Source of the DNA: Mycobacterium paraterrae
Lineage (GTDB): Bacteria > Actinomycetota > Actinomycetes > Mycobacteriales > Mycobacteriaceae
NCBI RefSeq assembly: GCF_022430545.2
Contig: NZ_CP092488.2
Location: 4,712,001 to 4,776,000 of the forward strand
Direction: 5' to 3'
DNA length: 64,000 nt
Shown here: piece after piece, positions 49,724 through 62,323 of the stretch
How positions within the stretch are numbered: position 1 is the first letter of the stretch
Layout: each line of letters begins with the position of its first letter
Made by a program: the position numbers and the translations under genes
Notes under the pieces: model-generated
What the model was told of the DNA's origin: nothing
Seen by the model: the letters and a program-made list of their open reading frames with translations, nothing else
The model's database searches: none

Positions 49724-50713
49724 TTACGCCAGAGACCATCGTTGTAGGGCGGCGTGTGCGGTATCGTCGCCGGCTCGGACGCTGGTGGCCTGAGCGGACC
49801 ACACGGCGTGGGCGACGGCACGGACAATCGCGAGGCCGTCTCCGTCGTCGTGGTGCGCCGCTCTTACAACCGCTGTACCGCCGTCGGTGTCGACCGTCCA
49901 GGCATCCTGCGGGCCCACTTTCAGCTCTTCGGCGTCTTGATGAAGCGCTCGCAGGTCGTGACCGATGAAAGAAGCGCGCTGCTCGGGCACCGCGTACACC
50001 GCGTCACACGCGGAGTTGACCCCGGTCAGCACCATCAGGCTGGGCAGCTCGGCCGCGTTGGCGCCGGCGATGTCGGTGTTGAGCCGGTCGCCGACCACCA
50101 GCGGTGTGCGAAAGTCACCGCGCGCCAAGGCATCTCGCATCAATGTGGGCGCTGGCTTTCCCGCCACCTGCGGCTCGGCGTCGGTAGCCGCCTTGAGGGC
50201 GGCCACCATCGATCCGTTTCCCGGGAGCAGGCCGCGTTCGGTCGGCAGCGTGGCGTCGACATTGGCGGCGACCCATACTGCGCCGGCCCGGATGGCCAGC
50301 GCCGCCTCGGCAAGGTTCGCCCACCCGGTCTCGGGTGAATGGCCCTGTACCACGGCGCCGGGACCGTCGTCGTAGCTGCGAACCGGCCTGAGCCCGACTG
50401 CCGCGACTTCGGCGGCCAGCGATTCCGTGCCGACCACCAGGACCCGCGACTCCGACGGCAATTGGCTTGCCAGCAGGTGAGCTGCGCTCTGCGCGCTGGT
50501 GACGACGTCGTCGTCGGCAGCTTGCAGGCCGAGGTCTTGGAGGTGTGCGGCGACTTCACCGGCGCTGCGCGAGGCGTTGTTGGTGACGAACAACGCTCGG
50601 CCCGGCGCCTTCTCCAGCGCCTCGACCGCGCCCTCGGTCAGTTCATGACCGCGAAAGACCGTTCCGTCGAGATCGAGAAGCAGACAATCATGTTCCCGCG
50701 CAAGGGTTCCCAC
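49724..50713 (-). CDS. HAD-superfamily phosphatase, NagD/PGP-like (Rv1692-like)
   Basis: A 329-residue protein with HAD motif I in CLLLDLDGTVFRG (catalytic DxD), motif II in LFVTNNASRS, motif III Lys in QVAGKPAPTLMRDAL and motif IV in PLVVGDRLNTDIAGANAA. This is the class IIA (NagD-type) cap arrangement. Rv1692 has been described as a D,L-glycerol-3-phosphate phosphatase in recycling of glycerophospholipid head groups; the same is inferred here. A C-terminal extension of about 60 residues follows the HAD core. The gene starts one base after the TPR gene stop, so the two are surely in one operon. Confidence 0.93.
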   Translation of the reverse strand: MGTLAREHDCLLLDLDGTVFRGHELTEGAVEALEKAPGRALFVTNNASRSAGEVAAHLQDLGLQAADDDVVTSAQSAAHLLASQLPSESRVLVVGTESLAAEVAAVGLRPVRSYDDGPGAVVQGHSPETGWANLAEAALAIRAGAVWVAANVDATLPTERGLLPGNGSMVAALKAATDAEPQVAGKPAPTLMRDALARGDFRTPLVVGDRLNTDIAGANAAELPSLMVLTGVNSACDAVYAVPEQRASFIGHDLRALHQDAEELKVGPQDAWTVDTDGGTAVVRAAHHDDGDGLAIVRAVAHAVWSAQATSVRAGDDTAHAALQRWSLA

Positions 50714-50714
50714 G

Positions 50715-51536
50715 TCAACCGAGCTCGCTCACTCGGTCCTCGGCGTCGGTGGCCCCGTCGATGTCGGCCTCGGCGGCGTGCAAGAACCATTGCAGCGCCT
50801 CGTCTTTGCGGTCGAGCGCCAGGAGCACCTCGGCGTAGGCGTAGAACAGCCGTGCGGAAATGGTGCCGGTGCGAGCGGGGTCGAGCTGAGGAGTCGACAG
50901 CACCGTCAGTGCCTGCTCGAGCTGGCCGAGATCGGTGCGGGCGCCGGCGATGACGATCCGCATCTCGTCGGCCTCATCACCGGTCAGCTTGCTCGCCTCG
51001 TCACCACGGGCCAGTTCGAGGGCGCGTTCCGGGCGGCCCAGTCCGCGTTCGCAGTCGGCGATCAACGGAAGCAGCGGCGATTTGCTGCCCATCCTGCGTG
51101 CCGCGCGCAGTTCCGCGATTGCCTGGGACCAGTCGCCGCACTGATAGGCCGCGATGCCGACGGCTTCCCGCACGGCGGCGATCCGCCCGGAGCGCGCCCG
51201 GGCGGCGCGGGCGTGGCTGAGCGCGGCCTCTGGGTCCTCGTCGAGCAATGTCCCCGCCGCAACGAGATGACGGGCCACGGCGTCGGCGTTGGCCTTGTCC
51301 AAAGTGCTGAGTTCCCGGCGGATTTCGGGGGCCAGTTGCTTGGCTTCGATCTCGGGTGGGATCGGCGGGCCCTTGGCCTCGTCGTTGGCGCCGTTTCGAG
51401 GCTGTGGTCTGCGGTCACCGGCCGACCGTGACGACGGCCCCTCGGGACGCCTGCCGCGATGCTGCGGTCCCCGCGGGCCGTCCCCGCCCCGCTCGCGAGA
51501 CGGGCGACGATCACCACCTGTTCTGTTGTCGACCAC
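50715..51536 (-). CDS. TPR-repeat protein (Rv1691-like)
   Basis: The GTG at 51536 with AAAGG five bases upstream gives 273 residues; longer starts have no support. A basic, Arg/Gly/Pro-rich and probably disordered first third (GDRRPSRERGGDGPRGPQHR) is followed by about five helical TPR-like pairs (DPEAALSHARAARARSGRIA, GDWSQAIAELRAARRMGSKS and RKDEALQWFLHAAEADIDGA). TPR domains bind partner proteins; the partner is unknown. The basic low-complexity leader suggests contact with RNA or the ribosome, by inference only. It heads the string TPR-HAD-small ORF-tlyA. Confidence 0.9.
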   Translation of the reverse strand: MVDNRTGGDRRPSRERGGDGPRGPQHRGRRPEGPSSRSAGDRRPQPRNGANDEAKGPPIPPEIEAKQLAPEIRRELSTLDKANADAVARHLVAAGTLLDEDPEAALSHARAARARSGRIAAVREAVGIAAYQCGDWSQAIAELRAARRMGSKSPLLPLIADCERGLGRPERALELARGDEASKLTGDEADEMRIVIAGARTDLGQLEQALTVLSTPQLDPARTGTISARLFYAYAEVLLALDRKDEALQWFLHAAEADIDGATDAEDRVSELG

Positions 51537-51610
51537 GGAAACCTTTCGCCACGAAACCTCGTGCCAGGATACGGCCCCCGGCACTGGTCCCGGTAATCCC
51601 GGTCTGTCGG

Positions 51611-52324
51611 TCAGAGCACGGCATCGGCCAGCCGGTCCACCTGCTCGAGTGACGAGACGGCTGGGTGGAACAGCACCCGGTCGAAGCCCAGGTCGGCGTA
51701 GGCGCGGACGGTGTCGCGCGCATCCTGTGGTGTGGTGATGATGTCGTCAACATTGAGCTTGGCGTAGTCAGGCTTGAATCCGTAGTAGTGCGCTAGATGG
51801 CTGCGGCCGGCGTCGGCTACCCCAGCGCCTCCGATCGCGAAGTTCACCGATGCGTGATTCGTCGGCTCGCCGACGCGTCCGGCCTCACGCCAGCCCTGCC
51901 GGACCCGATCAAGGAACTGCGCCTGGCCCGTGTAGTCACGCAGCGCTCCGGCGACCCAGCCGTCGCCGACAGTCGTCGCACGGCGTAGCGCCGCCTTACC
52001 CCGGCCACCGAACAGCAGCGGAATGTCCACCGGCTCAGGCACTATCGGGCTGTCACCGACCACCGGCTTACCGCTCCAGACTTCGCGCATGGTAGTCACT
52101 TCCTGATCGAGCAACCGGCCACGCTTCTCGAAATCCACTCCCGCTGCGACGTAGTCGTCCGCTCGGGAACCGACCGCGACGCCGATCGCCAGCCGGCCGC
52201 CCGCCACCAGCGCAAGGCTCGCAAGTTGCTTGGCCAAAATGGTCGGCGGATAGAGCGGGCCAGCAGGATGTTGGTTCGGGGCATCATCGATTTCTGTTGC
52301 GGGGCTGAAGTGTTCGCGGCCGGA
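51611..52324 (-). pseudogene. Luciferase-like (LLM) flavin oxidoreductase, 5'-truncated
   Basis: The frame encodes the C-terminal two thirds of an F420- or FMN-dependent LLM enzyme, with LASLALVAGGRLAIGVAVGS, RGRLLDQEVTTMREVWSG and a closing LGFDRVLFHPAVSSLEQVDR. The family core GPLYPPTILAKQLA begins upstream of the first usable start codon (a TTG at 52237), and the frame is closed by a TAG at 52327-52325, with no ATG or GTG between. About 60-90 N-terminal residues that form the first strands of the barrel are missing. The lost end faces the rRNA operon terminator. I judge it a decayed gene; expression from the TTG is possible but would yield an incomplete barrel. Confidence 0.75.
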
Positions 52325-52399
52325 CTAGCTGAACAAACGCTGCGCTTCGAGTACCCGGCCGGTTCGGTGTTGCGGGGAAATTTTGTTAATGCACAAATG

Positions 52400-52432
52400 C
52401 CCGTGCCCCCCAAAGGTTTTGGGGGGCACGGG
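52400..52432 (-). terminator. Terminator of the rRNA operon
   Basis: Perfect 15-base arms CCCGTGCCCCCCAAA / TTTGGGGGGCACGGG around a three-base loop lie just beyond the 5S gene in the direction of transcription, followed by a mixed CATTTGTGCATT tail rather than a long T run. The very stable stem suits an rrn terminator. Confidence 0.85.
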
Positions 52433-52442
52433 TGTGTTGTGT

Positions 52443-52558
52443 GTGTTCGGCGGTGTCCTACTTTTCCACCCGGGTGGGTAGTATCATCGGCGCTGGCAGG
52501 CTTAGCTTCCGGGTTCGGGATGGGTCCGGGCGTTTCCCTGTCGCTATGACCGCCGTAA
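52443..52558 (-). rRNA. rrf: 5S rRNA
   Basis: About 116 bases matching mycobacterial 5S: on the minus strand it starts near GTTACGGCGGTCATAGCGAC, contains CCCGGAAGCTAAGCCTGCCA and ends near GGACACCGCCGAACAC. The ends pair (GGCGGT with ACCGCC). It is the last gene of the operon. Ends are placed by similarity and may be off by a few bases. Confidence 0.95.
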
Positions 52559-52647
52559 CTTTATTCACCCGTTTTTGGGTGTGGTTCGTGGTGTTTTTGG
52601 TGGTGGGGTGCAGCAGTTTGGTTGTTGTGGGTTAGTGGTTGCGTGTG

Positions 52648-57623
<4,976 letters not shown>

Positions 57624-57935
57624 AAACCCCGGAACAACCCGGCAGAATCCGAATCAGAACAATCCAATCCCAACAAAAAAGACACCAAAACCGGCATCAA
57701 AAAACATCACACCCCCACAAACGGGAAAACACGGAGGCATGACAAAAACAACAACAAAACAAAACCACCAAACACACTATTGAGTTCTCAAACAACACCC
57801 TCCCCGGCCGCGCAACAAGCCCTGCGGTTTTACCCGCATGCTCGCTCCTCGGACGTCGAGGAACCCCACCGAAATGGGTGTCCCTCTGGGATGCCGCCGC
57901 GCTCTCCGGCCTGGCCGGGTCGCAGCGACTCGATT
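57624..57935 (-). other. rRNA operon leader with antitermination boxes
   Basis: About 310 transcribed bases between the proposed start site and 16S. The minus-strand segment at 57804-57772, beginning GGTGTTGTTTGAGAACTCAA and continuing TAGTGTGTTTGG, is the strongly conserved mycobacterial leader block that contains the boxA-type antitermination signal. It is followed by T/G-rich sequence that pairs with the spacer during processing. No gene is present. Confidence 0.8.
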
Positions 57936-57964
57936 AAGTTACGTGACCGCAAACTAAGAGTCAA
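57936..57964 (-). promoter_or_regulatory. rRNA operon promoter (P1)
   Basis: On the minus strand TTGACT (57964-57959), a 17-base spacer and TAACTT (57941-57936) form a SigA-type promoter, 38 bases after the tyrS stop. Rapid-grower rrnB operons have a comparable single promoter right behind tyrS. No second promoter was seen in the leader. Confidence 0.8.
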
Positions 57965-58001
57965 ACAAGCTGCTAGACGGCGTGTTTCAGCCGGCTCAAG
58001 A

Positions 58002-59276
58002 TCAGTCAACGCGTTCGACGCCGGCAATGTTCCGCTTGCCGCGACGCAGCACCAGCCACCGTCCGTGAAGGAAATCGGAAGGCTGCGGCGTCCACGACTC
58101 GTCGACGATCTTGGTGTTGTTGACGTATGCCCCGCCTTCGGCGATGGTGCGCCGCGCGGCCCCCTTGCTCGGCACCAGGCCGCTGGCCACCAAGAGCTCG
58201 GCGATCCCGTCCGGCGCTCCCGGCCGCAACTGCGCAATCGACGTCTCCTGTAACGCCGCGCGCAGCGTGGCGTCATCCAGCCGCGTCAGTTCGCCGCGTC
58301 CGAACAGGGCACTACTGGCGTGTTCGACCGCCTCGGTCGCCTGCTCACCGTGGACCAAAGTGGTGAGCTCGCGCGCCAGGCGTCGTTGGGCCGCGCGCTG
58401 CTGCGGACGCTCGGCAGTGGACGCTTCCAACTCCGCCAAGTCATCGGCCGGCAGGAAGGTGAACCACCGCAGATACCGGATGACGTCGGCATCGGCGGTG
58501 TTGACGAAATACTGGTACCAGGCGTAAGGGCTCGTCATCTCCGGATCCAGCCAGAGGTTCCCACCACCGGTGGACTTGCCGAATTTGGTGCCGTCGGCCG
58601 CGGTCACCAGCGGGACCGTCAGCGCATGCACGGAGGTCGCCAGTTTCTGCCGAACCAGCCGGACACCGGCGATGATGTTTCCCCATTGGTCGGAACCGCC
58701 GATCTGCAGCACGCAGTCATGACGCCGATGCAACTCGACGAAGTCGTTCGCCTGCAACAGCATGTAGCTGAACTCCGTATAGGAGATGCCCTCACCTTCC
58801 AGGCGACGCTTGACGGTGTCGCGGTCAAGCATGACGTTGACCGAGAAGTGTTTGCCGATGTCGCGCAGTAGTTCAATCGCAGACATCGCGCCGGTCCACT
58901 CGAGGTTGTTCTCCACGATGGCCCCCGTCGGCGATTTGTCGAAGTCGACGAAACGCTCGAGCTGCCCTCGGATCCGTCCGGTCCACTCCAAAACGGTGTC
59001 GGCCGTGTTGAGCACTCGTTCGCCGGTTTCGCGCGGGTCGCCAATCAGGCCTGTCGCGCCACCGGCCAAAACGATGGGCCGGTGACCGGCCCGCTGAAAC
59101 CGACGTAGCGCCAGCAGCGGCACCAGATGCCCGGCATGCAAACTGGGCGCGGTGGGGTCGAATCCCGCGTACAGCGTGATCGGACCCCTCGCGGCGTCCG
59201 CAGCCAGCGCGTCGAGGTCGGTCGACTGCGCAATCAGCCCACGCCAGCCCAGCTCTTCGATGATTTCAGCGCCCAC
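58002..59276 (-). CDS. tyrS: Tyrosyl-tRNA synthetase
   Basis: The GTG at 59276 gives 424 residues and aligns with the M. tuberculosis start (Rv1689); a GTG two codons upstream (59282) is possible. The class I motifs are HAGH (in APSLHAGHLVPLLALRRF) and KFGKS (in ADGTKFGKSTGGGNLW), with tyrosine-pocket LYAGFDPTAPS and YMLLQANDFVEL. The C-terminal S4-like tRNA-binding domain ends in GRWLVLRRGKRNIAGVER. It charges tRNA-Tyr. The rRNA operon begins directly downstream, the defining neighbour of rrnB in two-operon mycobacteria. mpg lies 53 bases upstream. Confidence 0.97.
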   Translation of the reverse strand: MGAEIIEELGWRGLIAQSTDLDALAADAARGPITLYAGFDPTAPSLHAGHLVPLLALRRFQRAGHRPIVLAGGATGLIGDPRETGERVLNTADTVLEWTGRIRGQLERFVDFDKSPTGAIVENNLEWTGAMSAIELLRDIGKHFSVNVMLDRDTVKRRLEGEGISYTEFSYMLLQANDFVELHRRHDCVLQIGGSDQWGNIIAGVRLVRQKLATSVHALTVPLVTAADGTKFGKSTGGGNLWLDPEMTSPYAWYQYFVNTADADVIRYLRWFTFLPADDLAELEASTAERPQQRAAQRRLARELTTLVHGEQATEAVEHASSALFGRGELTRLDDATLRAALQETSIAQLRPGAPDGIAELLVASGLVPSKGAARRTIAEGGAYVNNTKIVDESWTPQPSDFLHGRWLVLRRGKRNIAGVERVD

Positions 59277-59329
59277 GATCACTAATCTTCTCGCACCTGC
59301 AAGCCGCCTCACGGGCGGGCGCGCACGAC

Positions 59330-59941
59330 TCAGTCGCTGGCACCCGGCGCCGGAGCACGGGGGCTGCGTCGATAAGCCGATACCTCGGCTCGTCCCGGCA
59401 TCCACAGGCGCCACGCGCGGTCAGCGGCCTGACTGACCCCGACGCGAGGCCCCGCGGTTGCGTCTACGACGCCATTGAGTGTCAAGCGGATCGGACTGTC
59501 GGCGTCGAACAGATCGATCCCATTGTCCGCCAACCTGATTCCTAGAGCCGCGCACAGATTCCCGGGTCCGCGCGCCAGCGCCCGAGGCCGGACCGTGGGG
59601 CCACGCCGCAGTTGGGCGACGTCGAGTCCAGTGTCGATCGCAGCGGCGCGCAACAGTACCGCCGCCGCCGTCCCGTCGGTGGCGCAGACCACATTCGCGC
59701 AGACATGGATGCCGTGGCTGAGGTAGGCGTAAAGCCGACCGGGCGGGCCGAACATCACGGCGCTGCGCTCGGTCACGCCGCGGTACGAATGCGCGGCGGC
59801 GTCCGGCCACGGTCCGTCCGGAATGCCGCCGTAAGCCTCGACCTCGACGATCGTCGCGCTGACGCCGCGACCGCTGAGGGTGGCGCCGAGAAGGCGGTAC
59901 GCCGCTTCAACCGGGTCAACCGCGAGTTGGTCAGCGCCCAC
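59330..59941 (-). CDS. mpg: 3-methyladenine DNA glycosylase (AAG/MPG family)
   Basis: The GTG at 59941 gives 203 residues, the same as Rv1688, and aligns with its N-terminus (VGADQLAVDPVEAAYRLLGA). Signatures are TIVEVEAYGGIPDGPWPDAA, AAHSYRGVTERSAVMFGPPG, LYAYLSHGIHVCANVV and ARGPGNLCAALGI, which contain the catalytic Glu of the EVEAY motif and the intercalating Tyr region. The enzyme removes alkylated and deaminated purines in base-excision repair. It is followed by tyrS and is divergent from the ABC transporter genes, with a gap of about 60 bases. Confidence 0.95.
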   Translation of the reverse strand: MGADQLAVDPVEAAYRLLGATLSGRGVSATIVEVEAYGGIPDGPWPDAAAHSYRGVTERSAVMFGPPGRLYAYLSHGIHVCANVVCATDGTAAAVLLRAAAIDTGLDVAQLRRGPTVRPRALARGPGNLCAALGIRLADNGIDLFDADSPIRLTLNGVVDATAGPRVGVSQAADRAWRLWMPGRAEVSAYRRSPRAPAPGASD

Positions 59942-60000
59942 CCAACAGATTCTGCACGTGGTCCTTGACACCCGACCAGCAGGGGCGGATTATTCATCGC

Positions 60001-60753
60001 ATGATGACTTCATCAAATGATGAATTATTGCATCACCGTCACGAGGCAGCGATCGACATCAACCACCTACGGGTCATTCGTGGAAAACGGCCTGCGCTGC
60101 GTGACTTCTCGGCCCGGGTGGCGCGCGGCAGCATTACCGGGCTGCTGGGCCCATCGGGCTGCGGAAAAACCACATTGATCCGCTGCATCGTCGGCACACA
60201 GCTGATCACTTCGGGTTCGGTGCGGGTGCTCGGCTTTCCAGCTGGATCGGCGGCGCTGCGGCATCGGGTCGGGTACGTCCCACAAAACCCCACGATCTAC
60301 GACGACCTGCGCGTCATCGACAACGTCCGCTATTTCGCAGCGCTCTACGGCTTCGACGATGCCGCCGCCGAGTCGGCGGTCGAACTGGTGGGGCTAGGCG
60401 ATCACAGCACTGCCTACTGCGCCAACCTGTCCGGCGGTCAGCGCACTCGGGTATCGCTGGCGTGCGCACTGGTCTGTCGGCCGGAGCTGTTGGTGCTCGA
60501 CGAGCCCACCGTCGGACTGGACCCGGTGCTTCGGGCCAACTTGTGGGAACGGTTCGACGAGCTGGCCCGTGGCGGAACCACATTGCTGGTGTCGAGCCAT
60601 GTGATGGACGAAGCCGATCACTGCGGCGACCTCATCCTCATGCGCGAGGGCCATCTGATCGCGCACACCACCCCGGCTCAACTACGAGAGGACACCGGAT
60701 GTCGGTCACTGGAGGACGCCTTCCTGTCGATCATCACGCGCCGAGCCAGTTAG
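60001..60753 (+). CDS. ABC transporter ATP-binding protein (Rv1687c-like)
   Basis: A 250-residue nucleotide-binding subunit from the ATG at 60001; ATG 60004 and TTG 60028 are in-frame alternatives, and the palindrome at 60009-60024 would lie inside the gene if the first ATG is used. It has Walker A GPSGCGKTTLIR, signature CANLSGGQRTRVSLACAL, Walker B LLVLDEPTVGLDPVLRANLW and the H-loop SSHVMDEADHCGD. It ends RSLEDAFLSIITRR, as in ABC-2 drug exporters. It corresponds to Rv1687c and works with the overlapping permease; a TetR gene completes the operon. Confidence 0.92.
   Translation: MMTSSNDELLHHRHEAAIDINHLRVIRGKRPALRDFSARVARGSITGLLGPSGCGKTTLIRCIVGTQLITSGSVRVLGFPAGSAALRHRVGYVPQNPTIYDDLRVIDNVRYFAALYGFDDAAAESAVELVGLGDHSTAYCANLSGGQRTRVSLACALVCRPELLVLDEPTVGLDPVLRANLWERFDELARGGTTLLVSSHVMDEADHCGDLILMREGHLIAHTTPAQLREDTGCRSLEDAFLSIITRRAS
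60009..60024. promoter_or_regulatory. TetR-type operator candidate at the ABC operon start
   Basis: TTCATCA-AA-TGATGAA is a perfect inverted repeat with seven-base arms, overlapping the first codons of the ABC ATPase gene. The TetR gene at the end of the same operon is the natural binder, giving autoregulation. If leaderless or downstream initiation is used, the site is in the promoter proper. Confidence 0.5.
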
Positions 60754-61517
60754 GGCTTCGAAGTCAGCTGAAACCGTTCGCAGCTACGACTTTTCGCATC
60801 CTGCGCCAGTTGATGGCCGACCCACGAAGCATTGCGATGATCTTGTTCGTGCCGATTCTGGTCATCACCCTGATCTATTTCATGTTCGAGAACGCGCCGC
60901 ACCGCCCCGCTAGCCCAACGCCGTTCCACAACGCATGTCTAATTCTGCTCGGCCTGTTTCCCCTCTTCATGATGTTCATCATCACGTGCATCACGATGCA
61001 GCGAGAGCGTGCGTCGGGGACGTTGGAGCGAATCTTGACCACCCCGCTGCGCCGACTGGATCTGTTGATCGCTTATGGCACAGCGTTTTCGATCGCCGCG
61101 GTGATACAGGCCACCCTGGCGTGCGGTGTCTCGTTCTGGCTGCTCGGCTTCGACACTGCGGGCAGTCCCCTATGGGTGTTCGTGATTGCGATCGTGAACG
61201 CGGTGCTTGGGGTCGGACTTGGCCTGCTGTGTAGTGCGTTCGCGCGCATGGAGTTTCAGGCCGTGCAGTTCATCCCGCTGGTGATGGTGCCGCAGCTGCT
61301 GCTTGCCGGCATCATCGCCCCGCGCGCCACGATGCCGACCTGGCTGGAATGGATCAGCAACCTCATGCCGGCCAGCTACGCGCTGGAGGCCCTGCAAGAA
61401 GTGGGTGCCCACACCGAATTGACCGGTACCGCAATCCGGGACATTGTGATCGTGGTGGGCTTCGCACTGGCGGCGCTGTGCTTTGCCGCCGCAACGCTGC
61501 GGCGTCAGACGCCATGA
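60699..61517 (+). CDS. ABC-2 type exporter permease (Rv1686c-like)
   Basis: The only usable in-frame start is the ATG at 60699, which overlaps the ATPase gene by 55 bases and gives 272 residues. Six membrane helices follow LRQLMADPRSIAMILFVPIL, with the ABC-2 coupling motif QRERASGTLERILTTPLRRL, then VPQLLLAGIIAPRATMPTWL and SNLMPASYALEALQEVG. It should form, with the ATPase, an exporter for an unknown hydrophobic compound. The stop overlaps the TetR start by four bases (ATGA). Confidence 0.9.
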   Translation: MSVTGGRLPVDHHAPSQLGLRSQLKPFAATTFRILRQLMADPRSIAMILFVPILVITLIYFMFENAPHRPASPTPFHNACLILLGLFPLFMMFIITCITMQRERASGTLERILTTPLRRLDLLIAYGTAFSIAAVIQATLACGVSFWLLGFDTAGSPLWVFVIAIVNAVLGVGLGLLCSAFARMEFQAVQFIPLVMVPQLLLAGIIAPRATMPTWLEWISNLMPASYALEALQEVGAHTELTGTAIRDIVIVVGFALAALCFAAATLRRQTP

Positions 61518-62131
61518 GCGACTCCGGCCGCAAAAGACCGGGCCGACCCGCGGGCAATTCCAACACCCGTGAGCGGATCCTTGCCAGCTCCCGAGAGCTG
61601 TTCGCTCGCAACGGAATCAAGAACACGTCGATACGCGCGGTCGCGGCGGCGGCCGGGGTCGACTCGGCGTTGGTGCACCACTACTTCGGCACCAAAGAGC
61701 AGTTGTTCGCCGCGGCGATCCACATTCCCATCGATCCCATGGACGTAGTCGGCCCGCTGCGCGAGGTGCCGGTCGACGAACTCGGCCACCGAATACCCTC
61801 GATCTTGTTGGCGCTGTGGGACTCCGAAATCGGCGCGAGCTTCATCGCGACGCTGCGCTCGATTCTCGCCGGGTCGCAAGCCAACCTCTTCCGAACCTTC
61901 ATCGAGGACGTCATCGCGGTCGAAGTGGGCCCACGAGTCGACAGTCCGATCGGCAGCGGGATCATCCGCATCCAGTTCGTCGCTTCGCAGTTGGTCGGCG
62001 TGGTGATGGCGCGCTACATCCTCGGGCTCGAGCCTTTCGCGTCGTTGCCCGCGCAGCTGGTGGCAGACACCGTCGCACCTAACTTGCAGCGCTACCTCAC
62101 TGGGGATCTGCCGGAGTTCCCCGCGCGATGA
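61514..62131 (+). CDS. TetR-family repressor (Rv1685c-like)
   Basis: The 205-residue protein has the canonical N-terminal helix-turn-helix: RERILASSRELFARNGIKNT, then AVAAAAGVDSALVHHYFGTK. The C-terminal ligand and dimerisation domain is all helical and of the AcrR-like TetR_C type (LFRTFIEDVIAVEVGPRVDS). It is the last gene of the ABC exporter operon and probably represses it, releasing on binding of the exported compound. The stop lies 35 bases into the convergent Trm112-like gene. Homologue Rv1685c (about 207 residues). Confidence 0.93.
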   Translation: MSDSGRKRPGRPAGNSNTRERILASSRELFARNGIKNTSIRAVAAAAGVDSALVHHYFGTKEQLFAAAIHIPIDPMDVVGPLREVPVDELGHRIPSILLALWDSEIGASFIATLRSILAGSQANLFRTFIEDVIAVEVGPRVDSPIGSGIIRIQFVASQLVGVVMARYILGLEPFASLPAQLVADTVAPNLQRYLTGDLPEFPAR

Positions 62132-62309
62132 GCCGCGCATGCTCGTCGTCGTCGACCTCGATTGCCTCGTCCACCAGCAACACCGGGATACCGTCTTCGA
62201 TGCGGTAGGCCCGGCGAAGCCGTGGGTTGTAGAGCTGCTGATCGACGAGCGTCAGCGGTCCGCGATCGGCTGGGCACACCAGAATGCTCAGCAGATTGTC
62301 GTCGATCAC
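62097..62309 (-). CDS. Trm112-like small zinc-ribbon-type protein (Rv1684-like)
   Basis: A 70-residue protein from the GTG at 62309, which has GGGAGG at the right distance; a GTG at 62327 overlapping the synthetase stop (GTGA) is the alternative. The Trm112 pattern is ILVCPADRGPL followed by YNPRLRRAYRIEDGIPVLLV, although only one Cys of the usual two Cys pairs remains, so zinc binding is doubtful. In eukaryotes Trm112 activates methyltransferases; the bacterial role is unclear. It matches Rv1684 in size and position, directly downstream of the acyl-CoA synthetase, and overlaps the end of the TetR gene. Confidence 0.85.
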   Translation of the reverse strand: MIDDNLLSILVCPADRGPLTLVDQQLYNPRLRRAYRIEDGIPVLLVDEAIEVDDDEHARLIARGTPADPQ

Positions 62310-62323
62310 GTTGCCTCCCAATG

